Below are positions 1-6,777 of a stretch of DNA of 9,262 nt, one piece after another; position 1 is the stretch's first letter; each line of letters starts with the position of its first letter. The DNA comes from DASPUH01 sp035622975 (lineage in GTDB: Bacteria > Chloroflexota > Limnocylindria > Limnocylindrales > CSP1-4): assembly GCA_035622975.1 (NCBI GenBank), contig DASPUH010000146.1, forward strand, positions 1 through 9,262, in the 5' to 3' direction. The notes below the pieces were generated by a model. That model made no database searches, had not been told where the DNA came from, and worked only from the letters and a program-made list of their open reading frames with translations. Both the position numbers and the translations under genes were made by a program.

Positions 1-1539
1 AACTCTGGCACGCTGACCTTCAAGACCGCCCCCAACGCCAACGGCGTGGCGACGATCACGGTCAGGGTGCAGGACAACGGTGGCACGGCCAACGGCGGCG
101 TGGATCTCAGCGCGCCCCAGACCTTCACCATCACCGTCACCCCGGTCAACGATGCGCCTACGGCGAACGGCGACCTGGCGTCCGTCGGGGAGAACAGCAT
201 CGGCAACCTCATCGACGTACTGGCCAACGACCGCGCCGGCCCGCCCGATGAGCAACCGGGCGGCGCCAACGCGCAGACCATCGCGATCAACTCCACGACC
301 CAGCCGGCGAATGGCCACATCAGTGTCGTGACGGTGGGCGGCAAGCAGGAGATCGACTACACGCCGAACGCCGGCTTCTTCTGTGACCCGAACCACAAGC
401 CAAACCCGTTGCCACCGCAGAACTGCGACGACTTCACGTACACCATCAAGGACAACGGGACCCCTCCGCTCACATCTGCGCCTGGCACGGTGTTCCTGAC
501 CGTCACGCCGTCCGTGAGCCGGTACGCCGGATCCGACCGGTATGCCACGGGGGTCGCGATCGTGTCCTCCAACTACGGTGCCAACCAGCCCGTCATCTAC
601 GTTGCCACCGGCACGAACTTCCCCGACGGCCTGGCCGGTGGGGCGGCCGCGGGCTTCATGCATGCGCCGCTCGTCTTGATCAACGGCCTGGGCACCAGCC
701 TCCCGGCCAATATCAGCACCGAGCTGACCAACCTGAGCGGGCCGACGACCAGGATCGTCGTCCTCGGCGGGCCCAGCGTGATCAACTCGACGATGTTCAG
801 CCTGCTTACCGCGAAGGCCGGATTCGAGCCCGACGGAAGCACACCGAATATCGCGCGCCTTTGGGACGACAACCGTTACGACACGGCGGTCAAGGTCTCA
901 CTTGACACATATCCCACCCCGCCAGCCAGCGGGGCCGTCTTCATCGCCAGCGGCCTGGCCTTCCCCGATGCGCTCTCGGCATCGGCCGTGGCCGGGCACA
1001 TCGGGGCGCCGTTGCTCCTCGTGCCGGGCGGCACCGGCGGCAGTCTGGTCTCCGTGCCCAAGGTGGCGGCCGAACTACAGCGCCTGAACCCGTCCACCAT
1101 CTACATCGCCGGCGGCGTCTCGGCCGTGTCGGCGGGTATCCAGTCGACGCTACAGACGATGTTCCCGACCGCGACCATCCAGCGGTTTGCAGGCGCGAAT
1201 CGCTACGAGACCGCCACGAAGATCGCGGACTTCTTCTTCCAGGATCCGGCCGTGCCGCCCTTCGATGCGACCCCGGTCCACACCGTCTACGTCGCGTCCG
1301 GCCTGAACTTCCCCGACGCCCTGGCCGGCGGCGCCCTGGCCGGCGCCCAGGGCGCACCGCTGCTGCTCGTGCCAGGCACTTCCGCCAACCTCGACATCGT
1401 GGTCAACGGCCAAACCGTCATCAAGGACGAGTTCGGGATCACCCGCCTCTACCCCAACCGGATCATCATCTTCGGCTCGTCCGGCGCCGTCTCGACGGGC
1501 ATCTTCAACGAGCTGGTGAGCTTCCCCAAGAGCAGCTGA
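1..1539 (+). CDS. Secreted cadherin-like / cell wall-binding repeat 2 (CWB2) protein, 5' partial
   Basis: The reading frame is open from base 1, so the true start lies upstream and 512 residues of the C-terminal part are visible. Residues 1-48 are the end of one cadherin-like (tandem-95/VCBS-type) repeat, ending in TVTP. The linker VNDAP (49-53) leads into a second such repeat (about 54-168), which holds the FTYTI strand motif and an unusual insert with Cys128 and Cys142. Three CWB2 repeats follow (about 171-280, 285-393, 394-512). Each has an R-Y-x-T/D-A helix start and a copy of the F-P-D-[GA]-L motif, at 207, 321 and 437, about 115 residues apart. CWB2 triplets are known to hold S-layer and surface proteins non-covalently to wall polymers, and cadherin-like repeats form extended stalks. 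A surface adhesin or S-layer-associated role is inferred. No clear terminator follows the stop. Confidence 0.9.
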   Translation, partial: NSGTLTFKTAPNANGVATITVRVQDNGGTANGGVDLSAPQTFTITVTPVNDAPTANGDLASVGENSIGNLIDVLANDRAGPPDEQPGGANAQTIAINSTTQPANGHISVVTVGGKQEIDYTPNAGFFCDPNHKPNPLPPQNCDDFTYTIKDNGTPPLTSAPGTVFLTVTPSVSRYAGSDRYATGVAIVSSNYGANQPVIYVATGTNFPDGLAGGAAAGFMHAPLVLINGLGTSLPANISTELTNLSGPTTRIVVLGGPSVINSTMFSLLTAKAGFEPDGSTPNIARLWDDNRYDTAVKVSLDTYPTPPASGAVFIASGLAFPDALSASAVAGHIGAPLLLVPGGTGGSLVSVPKVAAELQRLNPSTIYIAGGVSAVSAGIQSTLQTMFPTATIQRFAGANRYETATKIADFFFQDPAVPPFDATPVHTVYVASGLNFPDALAGGALAGAQGAPLLLVPGTSANLDIVVNGQTVIKDEFGITRLYPNRIIIFGSSGAVSTGIFNELVSFPKSS

Positions 1540-1544
1540 CACGC

Positions 1545-1572
1545 GTCAACGCCCGGACCCCCGTGCTACCGT
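1545..1572 (+). promoter_or_regulatory. Candidate promoter for the 137-aa gene
   Basis: GTCAAC (1545-1550) is followed by a 16-bp spacer and TACCGT (1567-1572), which is preceded by TGC as in an extended -10 element. It lies just after the adhesin stop and about 40 bp before the next start. The -35 match is only partial, so this is a pattern-based guess. Confidence 0.3.
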
Positions 1573-1601
1573 GACCGCCACAAAGGCAGCGGCGGTGACA
1601 T

Positions 1602-1606
1602 GGAGG
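1602..1606 (+). promoter_or_regulatory. Ribosome binding site of the 137-aa gene
   Basis: GGAGG lies 7 nt before the ATG at 1614. This spacing is ideal and fixes that start. Confidence 0.75.
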
Positions 1607-1613
1607 CGCGGGC

Positions 1614-2027
1614 ATGACGCATCACGCAGGCAGCGGCACGAAGGCCGACCCCTGGGTCCTCAAGACCCCGCCGGGCACGTCGGATTACACGATGTACCGC
1701 GACGAGACCTCCGATCCGCCGTCCATCGTTTGCCAGGTGGGCGGGACGCAACTGCGGTACGACCTGCGGGCCATCGACGACCTCCACGCCATGCTCAAGG
1801 CCAACGGTGGTTGGGTCCCGCTCGGCGCCGCCGACGAGCAGAAGCCCGCCGCGGAGGGCACGGTCGAGGCCTGGGGCCGCTCCCCGAGCAACCCCATCGG
1901 CGGCTGGTATGGCCTGAAGAAGGGCCTGCGCGGCCGCTTCGGCATGTACATGCCACCACTCATGGAGGCCCTTGGCCTGGCCGAGCTCACGCACGAGCCA
2001 CGCAACAACAGCATGAAGGCGCTGTAG
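1614..2027 (+). CDS. Conserved hypothetical protein (DUF6855-like), 137 aa
   Basis: This is a soluble 137-residue protein with no signal peptide or membrane segment. The sequence has the feel of a strongly conserved single-domain family: an N-terminal G-T-K-x-D-P-W-x-L-K-T-P-P-G-T-S segment, a central YDLR...DDLHAMLK block, the run ADEQKP, the run VEAWGRS, then GGWYGLKKGLRGRF and a C-terminal EPRNNSMKAL. I recall near-identical proteins in actinobacteria and Chloroflexota annotated as hypothetical or DUF6855, but the family number is from memory and unconfirmed. The function is unknown. The start is set by the GGAGG at 1602-1606. The gene stands alone, between the adhesin upstream and a convergent hydrolase downstream. 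The last codons and stop (GCGCTGTAG) are repeated once immediately after the stop. Confidence 0.85.
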   Translation: MTHHAGSGTKADPWVLKTPPGTSDYTMYRDETSDPPSIVCQVGGTQLRYDLRAIDDLHAMLKANGGWVPLGAADEQKPAAEGTVEAWGRSPSNPIGGWYGLKKGLRGRFGMYMPPLMEALGLAELTHEPRNNSMKAL

Positions 2028-2036
2028 GCGCTGTAG
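2019..2036 (+). repeat. 9-bp tandem duplication spanning the stop codon
   Basis: GCGCTGTAG occurs at 2019-2027 (Ala, Leu, stop) and again at 2028-2036, in the same frame. The second copy would give Ala-Leu-stop after readthrough. It probably arose by replication slippage. Confidence 0.85.
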
Positions 2037-2046
2037 GCCGTCCACA

Positions 2047-2065
2047 GCCTCGTGCAACACGAGGC
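2047..2065. terminator. Bidirectional hairpin between convergent genes
   Basis: GCCTCGTG (2047-2054), loop CAA, then CACGAGGC (2058-2065) form a perfect 8-bp stem with a 3-nt loop. It sits 19 nt from the stop codons of both flanking convergent genes. There is no T-tract on either side, so termination strength is uncertain. Position and symmetry still favour a shared terminator. Confidence 0.6.
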
Positions 2066-2084
2066 AGGGAGGGCCGAGGCGCAG

Positions 2085-2903
2085 TCAGTCGACCTCGAGT
2101 TCGCCGCGGGCCTGCGCGGCAGCTCGCTCGAGGGCCGCCCGGGCGGGGGCCGGTCGATACGGCGCCCGGGCGACGGCCTCCTCCATGGATAGGGCCGCGG
2201 CCGCGACCTGCCGCCCGAGATCGGCGATGGCGCGGATCTCCTCCAGGGATCGCCTGGCGAAGGCCACGTCTGCGACGTCGCCGTGGCCGGGCACCACGGG
2301 GCCGGAGCTGAGGGCCAGGAGCGCTTCCAGGGTGGCCGGCCAATCGAGCGGATAGCCGTCGCCGAAGTACGGCGCGGCGCCATTCTCCAGCAGGTCCCCC
2401 GCGAACAGGACGCCGGCCGACGGCACGGTGAGCACGATGTCCGTGTCGGTGTGGCCGCGACCCAGGTAGGACAGCTCGACCTCGCGGCCGCCGACGTCGA
2501 TCGCGGCCCGGTCGGCGAACGTGGCGGTCGGCGGCGTGATGGCGACCTCGCGCCACTCCTCCGCCTGTTCGGGGATCTCGCGGATCATCTCCGCGCGCAT
2601 CGCCTCCCCGCGCTCGAGGAGGCGCAGCGGGCAGCGGGCATGGCCCCACAGCTCCAGCCCTGCGAACACCGCGTTGCCGAAGCAATGGTCGTGGTGGTAG
2701 TGGCTGTTGACCACCCAGCGGAGGGCCCCGGGCAGCTCGCGCAGCTCCTGCAGCAGCTCGCGCCCCTGGATGTGCGACGAGCGCGTGTCGATGACGAGGA
2801 GGCCCGCCTCCCCACCGATCACCCCGATCGTCTGGTCAAAGAACTCGTACCGTCTGACCCAGACCCGGTCGGCGATCTCCTGCCACACCGTCATGGACGG
2901 CAT
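2085..2903 (-). CDS. Metallo-beta-lactamase-fold hydrolase
   Basis: This 272-residue protein has the complete metal-binding set of the MBL superfamily: H68-x-H70-x-D72-H73 in the run SHYHHDH, H151 in GRGHTD, D170 in FAGDLLE and H207 in VPGHGD. Residues 25-40 (TIGVIGG...LLVIDT) form the usual first beta strands. The family hydrolyses thioesters, lactams, phosphodiesters and other substrates at a di-zinc or di-iron site. The order and spacing resemble the SoxH/quinoprotein-relay or glyoxalase-II-like branch, and the substrate cannot be told. No signal peptide is seen, so a cytoplasmic enzyme is likely. Two ATGs compete, at 2903 and 2894. A TACGAT hexamer overlaps the first and lies 7 nt before the second, which would fit a leaderless mRNA starting at 2894 (269 aa). 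The gene diverges from the diguanylate cyclase. Confidence 0.9.
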   Translation of the reverse strand: MPSMTVWQEIADRVWVRRYEFFDQTIGVIGGEAGLLVIDTRSSHIQGRELLQELRELPGALRWVVNSHYHHDHCFGNAVFAGLELWGHARCPLRLLERGEAMRAEMIREIPEQAEEWREVAITPPTATFADRAAIDVGGREVELSYLGRGHTDTDIVLTVPSAGVLFAGDLLENGAAPYFGDGYPLDWPATLEALLALSSGPVVPGHGDVADVAFARRSLEEIRAIADLGRQVAAAALSMEEAVARAPYRPAPARAALERAAAQARGELEVD

Positions 2904-2907
2904 CGTA
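2902..2907 (-). promoter_or_regulatory. Candidate -10 element (TACGAT) for the hydrolase
   Basis: On the minus strand TACGAT is followed by 7 nt and then ATG (2894-2892), the geometry of a leaderless transcript. No convincing -35 element lies upstream. Confidence 0.3.
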
Positions 2908-2967
2908 CCCGGCTGCGCAGCGGACGCTCCGATCGCTCACCTGGGCCAGGCGGGTTCCAGGCCGGCG

Positions 2968-2973
2968 TAGACT
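2968..2973 (+). promoter_or_regulatory. Candidate -10 element (TAGACT) for the diguanylate cyclase
   Basis: TAGACT fits the TANNNT pattern. It lies 10 nt before a possible leader ATG (2984) and 27 nt before the cyclase ATG (3001). No -35 match was found at 16-18 bp. Confidence 0.3.
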
Positions 2974-3000
2974 CGCCACCGAGATGGCAGGTCGACCGGC

Positions 3001-4950
3001 ATGACCGCAGTCCCGCGTTCGCGACCGCGTCGGCCACCAGCCGCGAAGCCATCCCTGCACCGGCTCGACCTGCCCACCGGCGAGGTCGTGGAGATCCTCC
3101 TCCGCAACCTGGCCGACGCGGTGTTCGCGACCGACCTGGACAACCACATCACCTACTGGGCGCCGTCGGCTGAACGGCTGTTCGGCTACTCGGCGGCCGA
3201 GGCGCTGGGCCGGTTCTTCGGTGACCTGCTGCCGTTCAAGATGGCAACGGGCAAGGACGAAGGCGAGCTGCTGCAGACGATCGCCGCGGGCAAGCCCTGG
3301 CGCGGCCAGGGGACGGTCACGGTCCGTGACGGGAGCCAGCGCTGGATCGAATCGACCGTCAACCCGCTCCTCGTCGACGGGCGCGCCATCGGCAGCGTCT
3401 CGGTGAGCCGTGACATGACCGCGGCCGTGGCTGCCGCCGAGCGGCGCACCGCCGAGCAGAACCTCGTGACGCGGGTCCTGGAGGGGCTGGACGCGGTCGG
3501 CCAGGTCCTTGCCGAGGCCGGGCCGACGTCGGAGGCCCTGGCGAGCGTCCTCGACCGCCTCGCGCGCTTGATGGGCTACCCGTACCTCAGCCTCTTCATC
3601 GGCGACGCGAACGGCCTTGCCTTTGGCGGCCAGGTGGGTTATGAGAACCTGCCCGACCGGATCGACCCCGGCGTGGGCGTCATCGGCCGGGTCCTGCGCA
3701 CAGGCGAGGCGGCCTTCGTGCCAGACGTGACCGCCGACGCCGACTACGTGGCCGGTCGCCCTGACGTCACCAGCGAGATCGCCGTGCCGCTCCGGGCCGG
3801 CGGGGCCCTCCTGGGTGTGCTCAACATCGAGTCGACCGCTGCCGCCCCGCTGACGGCGGACGACCTGCATCTCGTGCGCACAGTCGCGGATCGCCTCGCC
3901 AACGCCCTGCTGCTGGGGCGCCAGCAGCAGGCTTTGCGCGACCGCACCCGGTTGCTCGCCGCCGTCATGGCGTTCGCCGGCGTGGCCAATGCGATCCTGG
4001 ATCCGCAGCGCCTGGCCGTCGCGGTGGCCGACGCGGTCGGGACGGTCGTCCCGTGCGACACGCTGGTGATCACGATCCTGGACCGGACGGACGGGCGGTA
4101 CCGCGTGAAGGCCGCCCGGGGCGTCGACCCGGAGATGATCGGCCAGGTCGTCGAGCCGGGCGACGGCAGCACCGGACGAGCCATCGAGGAGCGCGTGGTG
4201 GTGGCCGCGCGGTACCACGAGCGGGCCGACTACGCGTCGTCACTCCGTGCCTACGTCCCCTACGACGCGTTGTACGGGGTGGCGGTGCCGCTGGTGCGTG
4301 AGGGCACCGTGCTCGGCGTGATCTCCCTGGGTCGGGTGGGCGATGAGGCCACTTTCAGCGAGGCCGAGCTGGAGGCCATCGGCCTGCTGGGCGCGCAGAC
4401 GGCCCTCGCGCTGGCCAATGCCTACCTCATGGAAGAGGTCTCCCAGCTGGCGATCCGTGACGGCTTGACCGGTCTCTACAACCGCCGCCACTTCGACGCC
4501 ACGCTCGAGCTCATCCTGGCCCGCTGGCGCCGGGCGCGATCGGAGGCGACGCCGCTCGCCGCCATCATGTTCGACCTGGACCATTTCGGACGCTTCAACG
4601 AGGACCACGGCCATCAGGCGGGTGACGCGGTCCTGCGCGCGTTCGCCGGGATCCTCACGGCACGCTGCCGAGCCAGCGATCTCGTCGCCCGCTATGGCGG
4701 CGAGGAGTTCGTGGCGGTCCTCGAGGGGTGCTCCCTGGAGAACGCCGTGGCCCTGGCGAACGAGATCCGCCTGGAGCTGGAGGGCCGCGTCATCGAGGGA
4801 CCCGAGGGTCAGCCGCTCCGCGCCCGCGTGTCGGCCGGTTGCGCCACCCTGGACCCGGAGAAGCCGACCGCCGAGGCCCTGGTACAGACGGCCGACGTGG
4901 GCCTCTTCATGGCCAAGCGGGCGGGTCGGAACCGCGTCGTCGCGGCCTGA
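3001..4950 (+). CDS. PAS-GAF-GAF-GGDEF diguanylate cyclase
   Basis: This 649-residue protein should make the second messenger cyclic di-GMP from two GTP. The domains are PAS (about 31-140), GAF (about 170-303), GAF (about 325-472) and GGDEF (about 483-649). The GGDEF domain opens with DGLTGLYNR (487-495). It keeps the metal ligand D525, N533 and D542, the signature GGEEF (566-570), and K639 and R643, which correspond to phosphate-binding residues of PleD. An inhibitory I-site RxxD (R557-D560) sits exactly five residues before GGEEF, so product feedback is expected. The lysine usual in DxDxFKxxND is replaced by Gly530, which may lower activity. There is no membrane segment, so the enzyme is a cytoplasmic sensor with unknown PAS/GAF ligands. 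The start lacks a good ribosome site, and a six-codon ORF from 2984 overlaps it as ATGA. Confidence 0.95.
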   Translation: MTAVPRSRPRRPPAAKPSLHRLDLPTGEVVEILLRNLADAVFATDLDNHITYWAPSAERLFGYSAAEALGRFFGDLLPFKMATGKDEGELLQTIAAGKPWRGQGTVTVRDGSQRWIESTVNPLLVDGRAIGSVSVSRDMTAAVAAAERRTAEQNLVTRVLEGLDAVGQVLAEAGPTSEALASVLDRLARLMGYPYLSLFIGDANGLAFGGQVGYENLPDRIDPGVGVIGRVLRTGEAAFVPDVTADADYVAGRPDVTSEIAVPLRAGGALLGVLNIESTAAAPLTADDLHLVRTVADRLANALLLGRQQQALRDRTRLLAAVMAFAGVANAILDPQRLAVAVADAVGTVVPCDTLVITILDRTDGRYRVKAARGVDPEMIGQVVEPGDGSTGRAIEERVVVAARYHERADYASSLRAYVPYDALYGVAVPLVREGTVLGVISLGRVGDEATFSEAELEAIGLLGAQTALALANAYLMEEVSQLAIRDGLTGLYNRRHFDATLELILARWRRARSEATPLAAIMFDLDHFGRFNEDHGHQAGDAVLRAFAGILTARCRASDLVARYGGEEFVAVLEGCSLENAVALANEIRLELEGRVIEGPEGQPLRARVSAGCATLDPEKPTAEALVQTADVGLFMAKRAGRNRVVAA

Positions 4951-4954
4951 AGGG

Positions 4955-4978
4955 GGCCGGGCGTGGGGTCGCCCGGTC
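4955..4978. terminator. Hairpin between convergent genes
   Basis: CCGGGCG (4957-4963), loop TGGGGT, then CGCCCGG (4970-4976) form a perfect 7-bp stem, extended to 9 by a G-T and a G-C pair. It begins 5 nt after the cyclase stop and ends 10 nt from the stop of the convergent membrane gene. There is no T-tract. Confidence 0.5.
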
Positions 4979-4987
4979 GGTCGAGGA

Positions 4988-5671
4988 CTACGAGCTCGCC
5001 GATGTCCGCGGTACCGCTCGCTGGCTGAGGCAGAGCGCCACGCCCCCCAGGGTGAGCGGCCCGAAGATCGTGAGGACGTCGAGGAGCGGTTCACCGGTCG
5101 CCGGGAGCACGCCCCCTTCGCGCAGGACCCCCACGAGGCTGGCGATGACGAAGGCCTCAGCCCACCACGCCCCGGCTCGGCCCGCCGCGGCTGCGCCGGT
5201 GAACGCCCAGCCCCCGCTGAGAAGGACCACCACGAGGGGCACGTAGAACAGCGGCAGCTGGATGTAGCGCGTCGGGTCGCCGCCCGTCGCATGGTAGAGG
5301 CTCGGGGCCAGCCAGAGCACCCCGAGGGCCAGCAGCGTCGTCCCGGCGAAGGCCGCCCAGGCGATCGGCCGCCAGGCCGGCCGATGGGCGACCGCTGACG
5401 CGCGGTCGATACCCCACGCGACCAGCCCGAAGGCGGCGTAGAAGAGGGTAAAGTGGGCCCGCTGGTACACGAGGTCGCCGAGCGTGCTCTTCACGAGGTC
5501 GAAGCCGACACCGCTCAGGAGCGTCACGACGAGCCCGATGGCGATGAGCCCCTGGCCCCCGAAGGGCCGCCTCGCGGCGGCGACGACGATCGTCAGGCCG
5601 AGGGCGACGAGCAGGACGGCGCTTAGGCCGAAGTAGGCGGCGGCATATGCGATGTCCTCGACGCTGCCCAT
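4988..5671 (-). CDS. Multi-pass integral membrane protein, function unknown
   Basis: I do not recognise this 227-residue protein. It is strongly hydrophobic, with about seven likely membrane segments near residues 9-33, 40-60, 72-88, 102-122, 139-162, 168-183 and 196-215. Short loops contain the few charged residues: R34/R35, D58/K61, R71, D89/R90, R97/R101, D132/R135 and R184/E185. The run R-Y-I-Q-L-P-L-F-Y-V-P-L (135-146) and the pair E172...R184-E185 might be conserved, but no catalytic motif stands out. The ATG at 5671 is supported by a TACGGT element 10 nt upstream on the minus strand, suggesting a near-leaderless mRNA. The gene converges on the diguanylate cyclase and is probably transcribed alone. 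A sensory, transport or structural role cannot be distinguished. Confidence 0.75.
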   Translation of the reverse strand: MGSVEDIAYAAAYFGLSAVLLVALGLTIVVAAARRPFGGQGLIAIGLVVTLLSGVGFDLVKSTLGDLVYQRAHFTLFYAAFGLVAWGIDRASAVAHRPAWRPIAWAAFAGTTLLALGVLWLAPSLYHATGGDPTRYIQLPLFYVPLVVVLLSGGWAFTGAAAAGRAGAWWAEAFVIASLVGVLREGGVLPATGEPLLDVLTIFGPLTLGGVALCLSQRAVPRTSASS

Positions 5672-5681
5672 GACGGACCGA

Positions 5682-5687
5682 ACCGTA
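5682..5687 (-). promoter_or_regulatory. Candidate -10 element (TACGGT) for the membrane protein gene
   Basis: TACGGT on the minus strand ends 10 nt before the ATG at 5671. This would put the transcript start a few bases before the start codon. No clear -35 was found. Confidence 0.3.
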
Positions 5688-5800
5688 CGCCCGGTCTGGC
5701 CCCCTTGGAGGTTAGGTTTCCGTCACCCGCGCCGTGCTTACGGGTGCAGCGGCTCGGGGTGGAGCTCGCCGTCCGCAGGCCTCAGGGCGTCGTGTACCCG

Positions 5801-5941
5801 ATGAGGTTCGGCCGCAACGAGTGGATCATCGCCCTGCTAGCCGCCACCCTGCTCGTCGTTTGCATCGTGGGCTGGGCGATGCTGCCGGACATCTATGCCG
5901 GGATATCGCCCGCCATCGTCATGGCCTCACCGACACCCTGA
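5801..5941 (+). CDS. Small single-pass membrane protein, 46 aa
   Basis: From the ATG at 5801 the product is MRFGRNEW followed by a hydrophobic stretch (about residues 9-28) with an N-terminal positive charge, then a short polar tail ending in SPTP. This is a plausible single-span membrane microprotein with its C-terminus outside. In-frame GTG starts at 5744, 5759 and 5792 and a TTG at 5705 would add an Arg-rich leader of poorer protein character. No Shine-Dalgarno supports any of these starts. Third codon positions are G/C-rich, as in neighbouring genes. It diverges from the multi-pass membrane gene and converges on the lipoprotein gene with a 15-nt gap. The function is unknown. Confidence 0.5.
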   Translation: MRFGRNEWIIALLAATLLVVCIVGWAMLPDIYAGISPAIVMASPTP

Positions 5942-5956
5942 ACGTCTTCTCCCGTC

Positions 5957-6460
5957 CTACGGCATGACCCAGCCCGACGGCGGCACCTCGTAGGCCACCT
6001 GGGTCGCCTGCCACTGCGTGGTCTTCCACAGCGGGACTGACCTCGGGTTCGGCAGCGCTCGGAACAGCTGGACGGCGTCGACCTTCGGGCTGGCCACGAA
6101 GGCGACGTAGGACTCCATGGCGGTGCCCGCCGCGATCAGCGGCCCTGCGCACACCGGGCCCGTCTGGAACCCGGGCCACACGATGCCGCACATGAAGAAG
6201 CCGGGCGCGATGTGCAGGCGCGCGATCGACAGCTTCAGCGGCACCACCAGGGCGAGGACGGCGGCGATGGCGGAGGGGCACGGATCGCCGGTCAACCCGG
6301 TGGGGAGTGGGCCCGGGAACCGGACGCACTCGATGGTCTCGCTCGCGGCCGGCGAGGAGGTCGCTACCGGCGTGGTCGTGGGCGTCGCGCTGGGCGACGA
6401 GATGCTGGTGCACGCGGCCGCGAGCACCGCCAGCACGAGCGCCCCCACCAGTGCCCTCAT
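5957..6460 (-). CDS. Small secreted lipoprotein, function unknown
   Basis: This 167-residue protein starts at ATG 6460, 6 nt after a GGAGG on the minus strand. The N-terminus is a lipoprotein signal: R2, a hydrophobic core at residues 3-13, and a lipobox-like A14-A15-A16-C17. A Ser/Thr/Pro spacer follows (18-41), as is typical of membrane-tethered lipoproteins. The globular part (42-167) has four cysteines (45, 61, 91, 104), which could form two disulfides outside the cell, and a Trp/Gln-rich C-terminus. I do not recognise a family. Longer in-frame starts reach 6721, but they would destroy the signal peptide. The ATG overlaps the stop of a 63-aa ORF as ATGA, so the two may be co-translated. 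Confidence 0.75.
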   Translation of the reverse strand: MRALVGALVLAVLAAACTSISSPSATPTTTPVATSSPAASETIECVRFPGPLPTGLTGDPCPSAIAAVLALVVPLKLSIARLHIAPGFFMCGIVWPGFQTGPVCAGPLIAAGTAMESYVAFVASPKVDAVQLFRALPNPRSVPLWKTTQWQATQVAYEVPPSGWVMP

Positions 6461-6648
6461 CGCGGTCCTCCCGCGGGATGCAGCTCGCCGTCGGACCCGA
6501 AGTAGCTCAGGCGGGGAGCGGGCTGTGTCGCCCACGCGCGGGGCCCGAACAGGCCCCGACCCGTCGGCCGGGCGAAGCCCCACCAGCTGCACGCTGGGCA
6601 GGCCCACCCCGAGCGCGACGCCCGGATGTGCCGCGGGAAGCGGTCCAT
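6457..6648 (-). CDS. Possible 63-aa CxxC protein, ATGA-coupled to the lipoprotein gene
   Basis: This short frame runs from ATG 6648 to a TGA (6459-6457) that overlaps the lipoprotein ATG by two bases, in the ATGA arrangement used for translational coupling. The product is basic and aromatic-rich, with a W-A-C-P-A-C-S-W-W-G motif (a CxxC pair) and the tail YFGSDGELHPAGGPR. About 87 percent of its third codon positions are G or C, consistent with coding, though overall GC is high anyway. No Shine-Dalgarno precedes ATG 6648. A TATCGT hexamer (6679-6674 on the minus strand) could be its -10 element. A longer start at 6732 exists, but the candidate promoter would then lie inside the gene. The function is unknown, and it may be a chance frame. 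Confidence 0.35.
   Translation of the reverse strand: MDRFPRHIRASRSGWACPACSWWGFARPTGRGLFGPRAWATQPAPRLSYFGSDGELHPAGGPR
6466..6471 (-). promoter_or_regulatory. Ribosome binding site of the lipoprotein gene
   Basis: On the minus strand the sequence reads GGGAGGACCGCG then ATG (6460). This is a strong Shine-Dalgarno at good spacing and the basis for choosing the 167-aa form. Confidence 0.75.
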
Positions 6649-6777
6649 CGCCCGGCTGCAGGTGCAGATCAGGACGATACGTGAGGGCACCCACGGAAGG
6701 TGCCGGGCCCGTGTCTGGCACGCAAGGGCCATCCGGCCCGTAGGTGCTGGGGCGGGCCGCGCCTCCCGGTCCGTGGG

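Noticed and set aside
1574..1596. Hairpin ACCGCC ... GGCGGT before the 137-aa gene, considered as an attenuator or adhesin terminator.
   Set aside because: The stem is only 6 bp with an 11-nt loop, and the candidate promoter's transcript start would fall inside its first arm.
2940..2950. Near-palindrome CCTGGGCCAGG in the divergent region, considered as an operator.
   Set aside because: It is short and GC-rich, expected by chance in this composition, and not aligned with a good promoter.
2836..4218. A 460-codon open frame antisense to the diguanylate cyclase.
   Set aside because: The opposite strand encodes clear PAS and GAF domains; the antisense product is His/Arg/Gly-rich with no recognisable domain.
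5705..5800. TTG/GTG-started extension of the 46-aa membrane protein.
   Set aside because: The added segment is Arg/Pro-rich, has no ribosome site and would displace the natural N-terminal membrane helix.
6461..6721. N-terminal extension of the lipoprotein to a start at 6721.
   Set aside because: The internal ATG 6460 has a strong GGAGG and begins a proper lipoprotein signal peptide, which the extension would bury.
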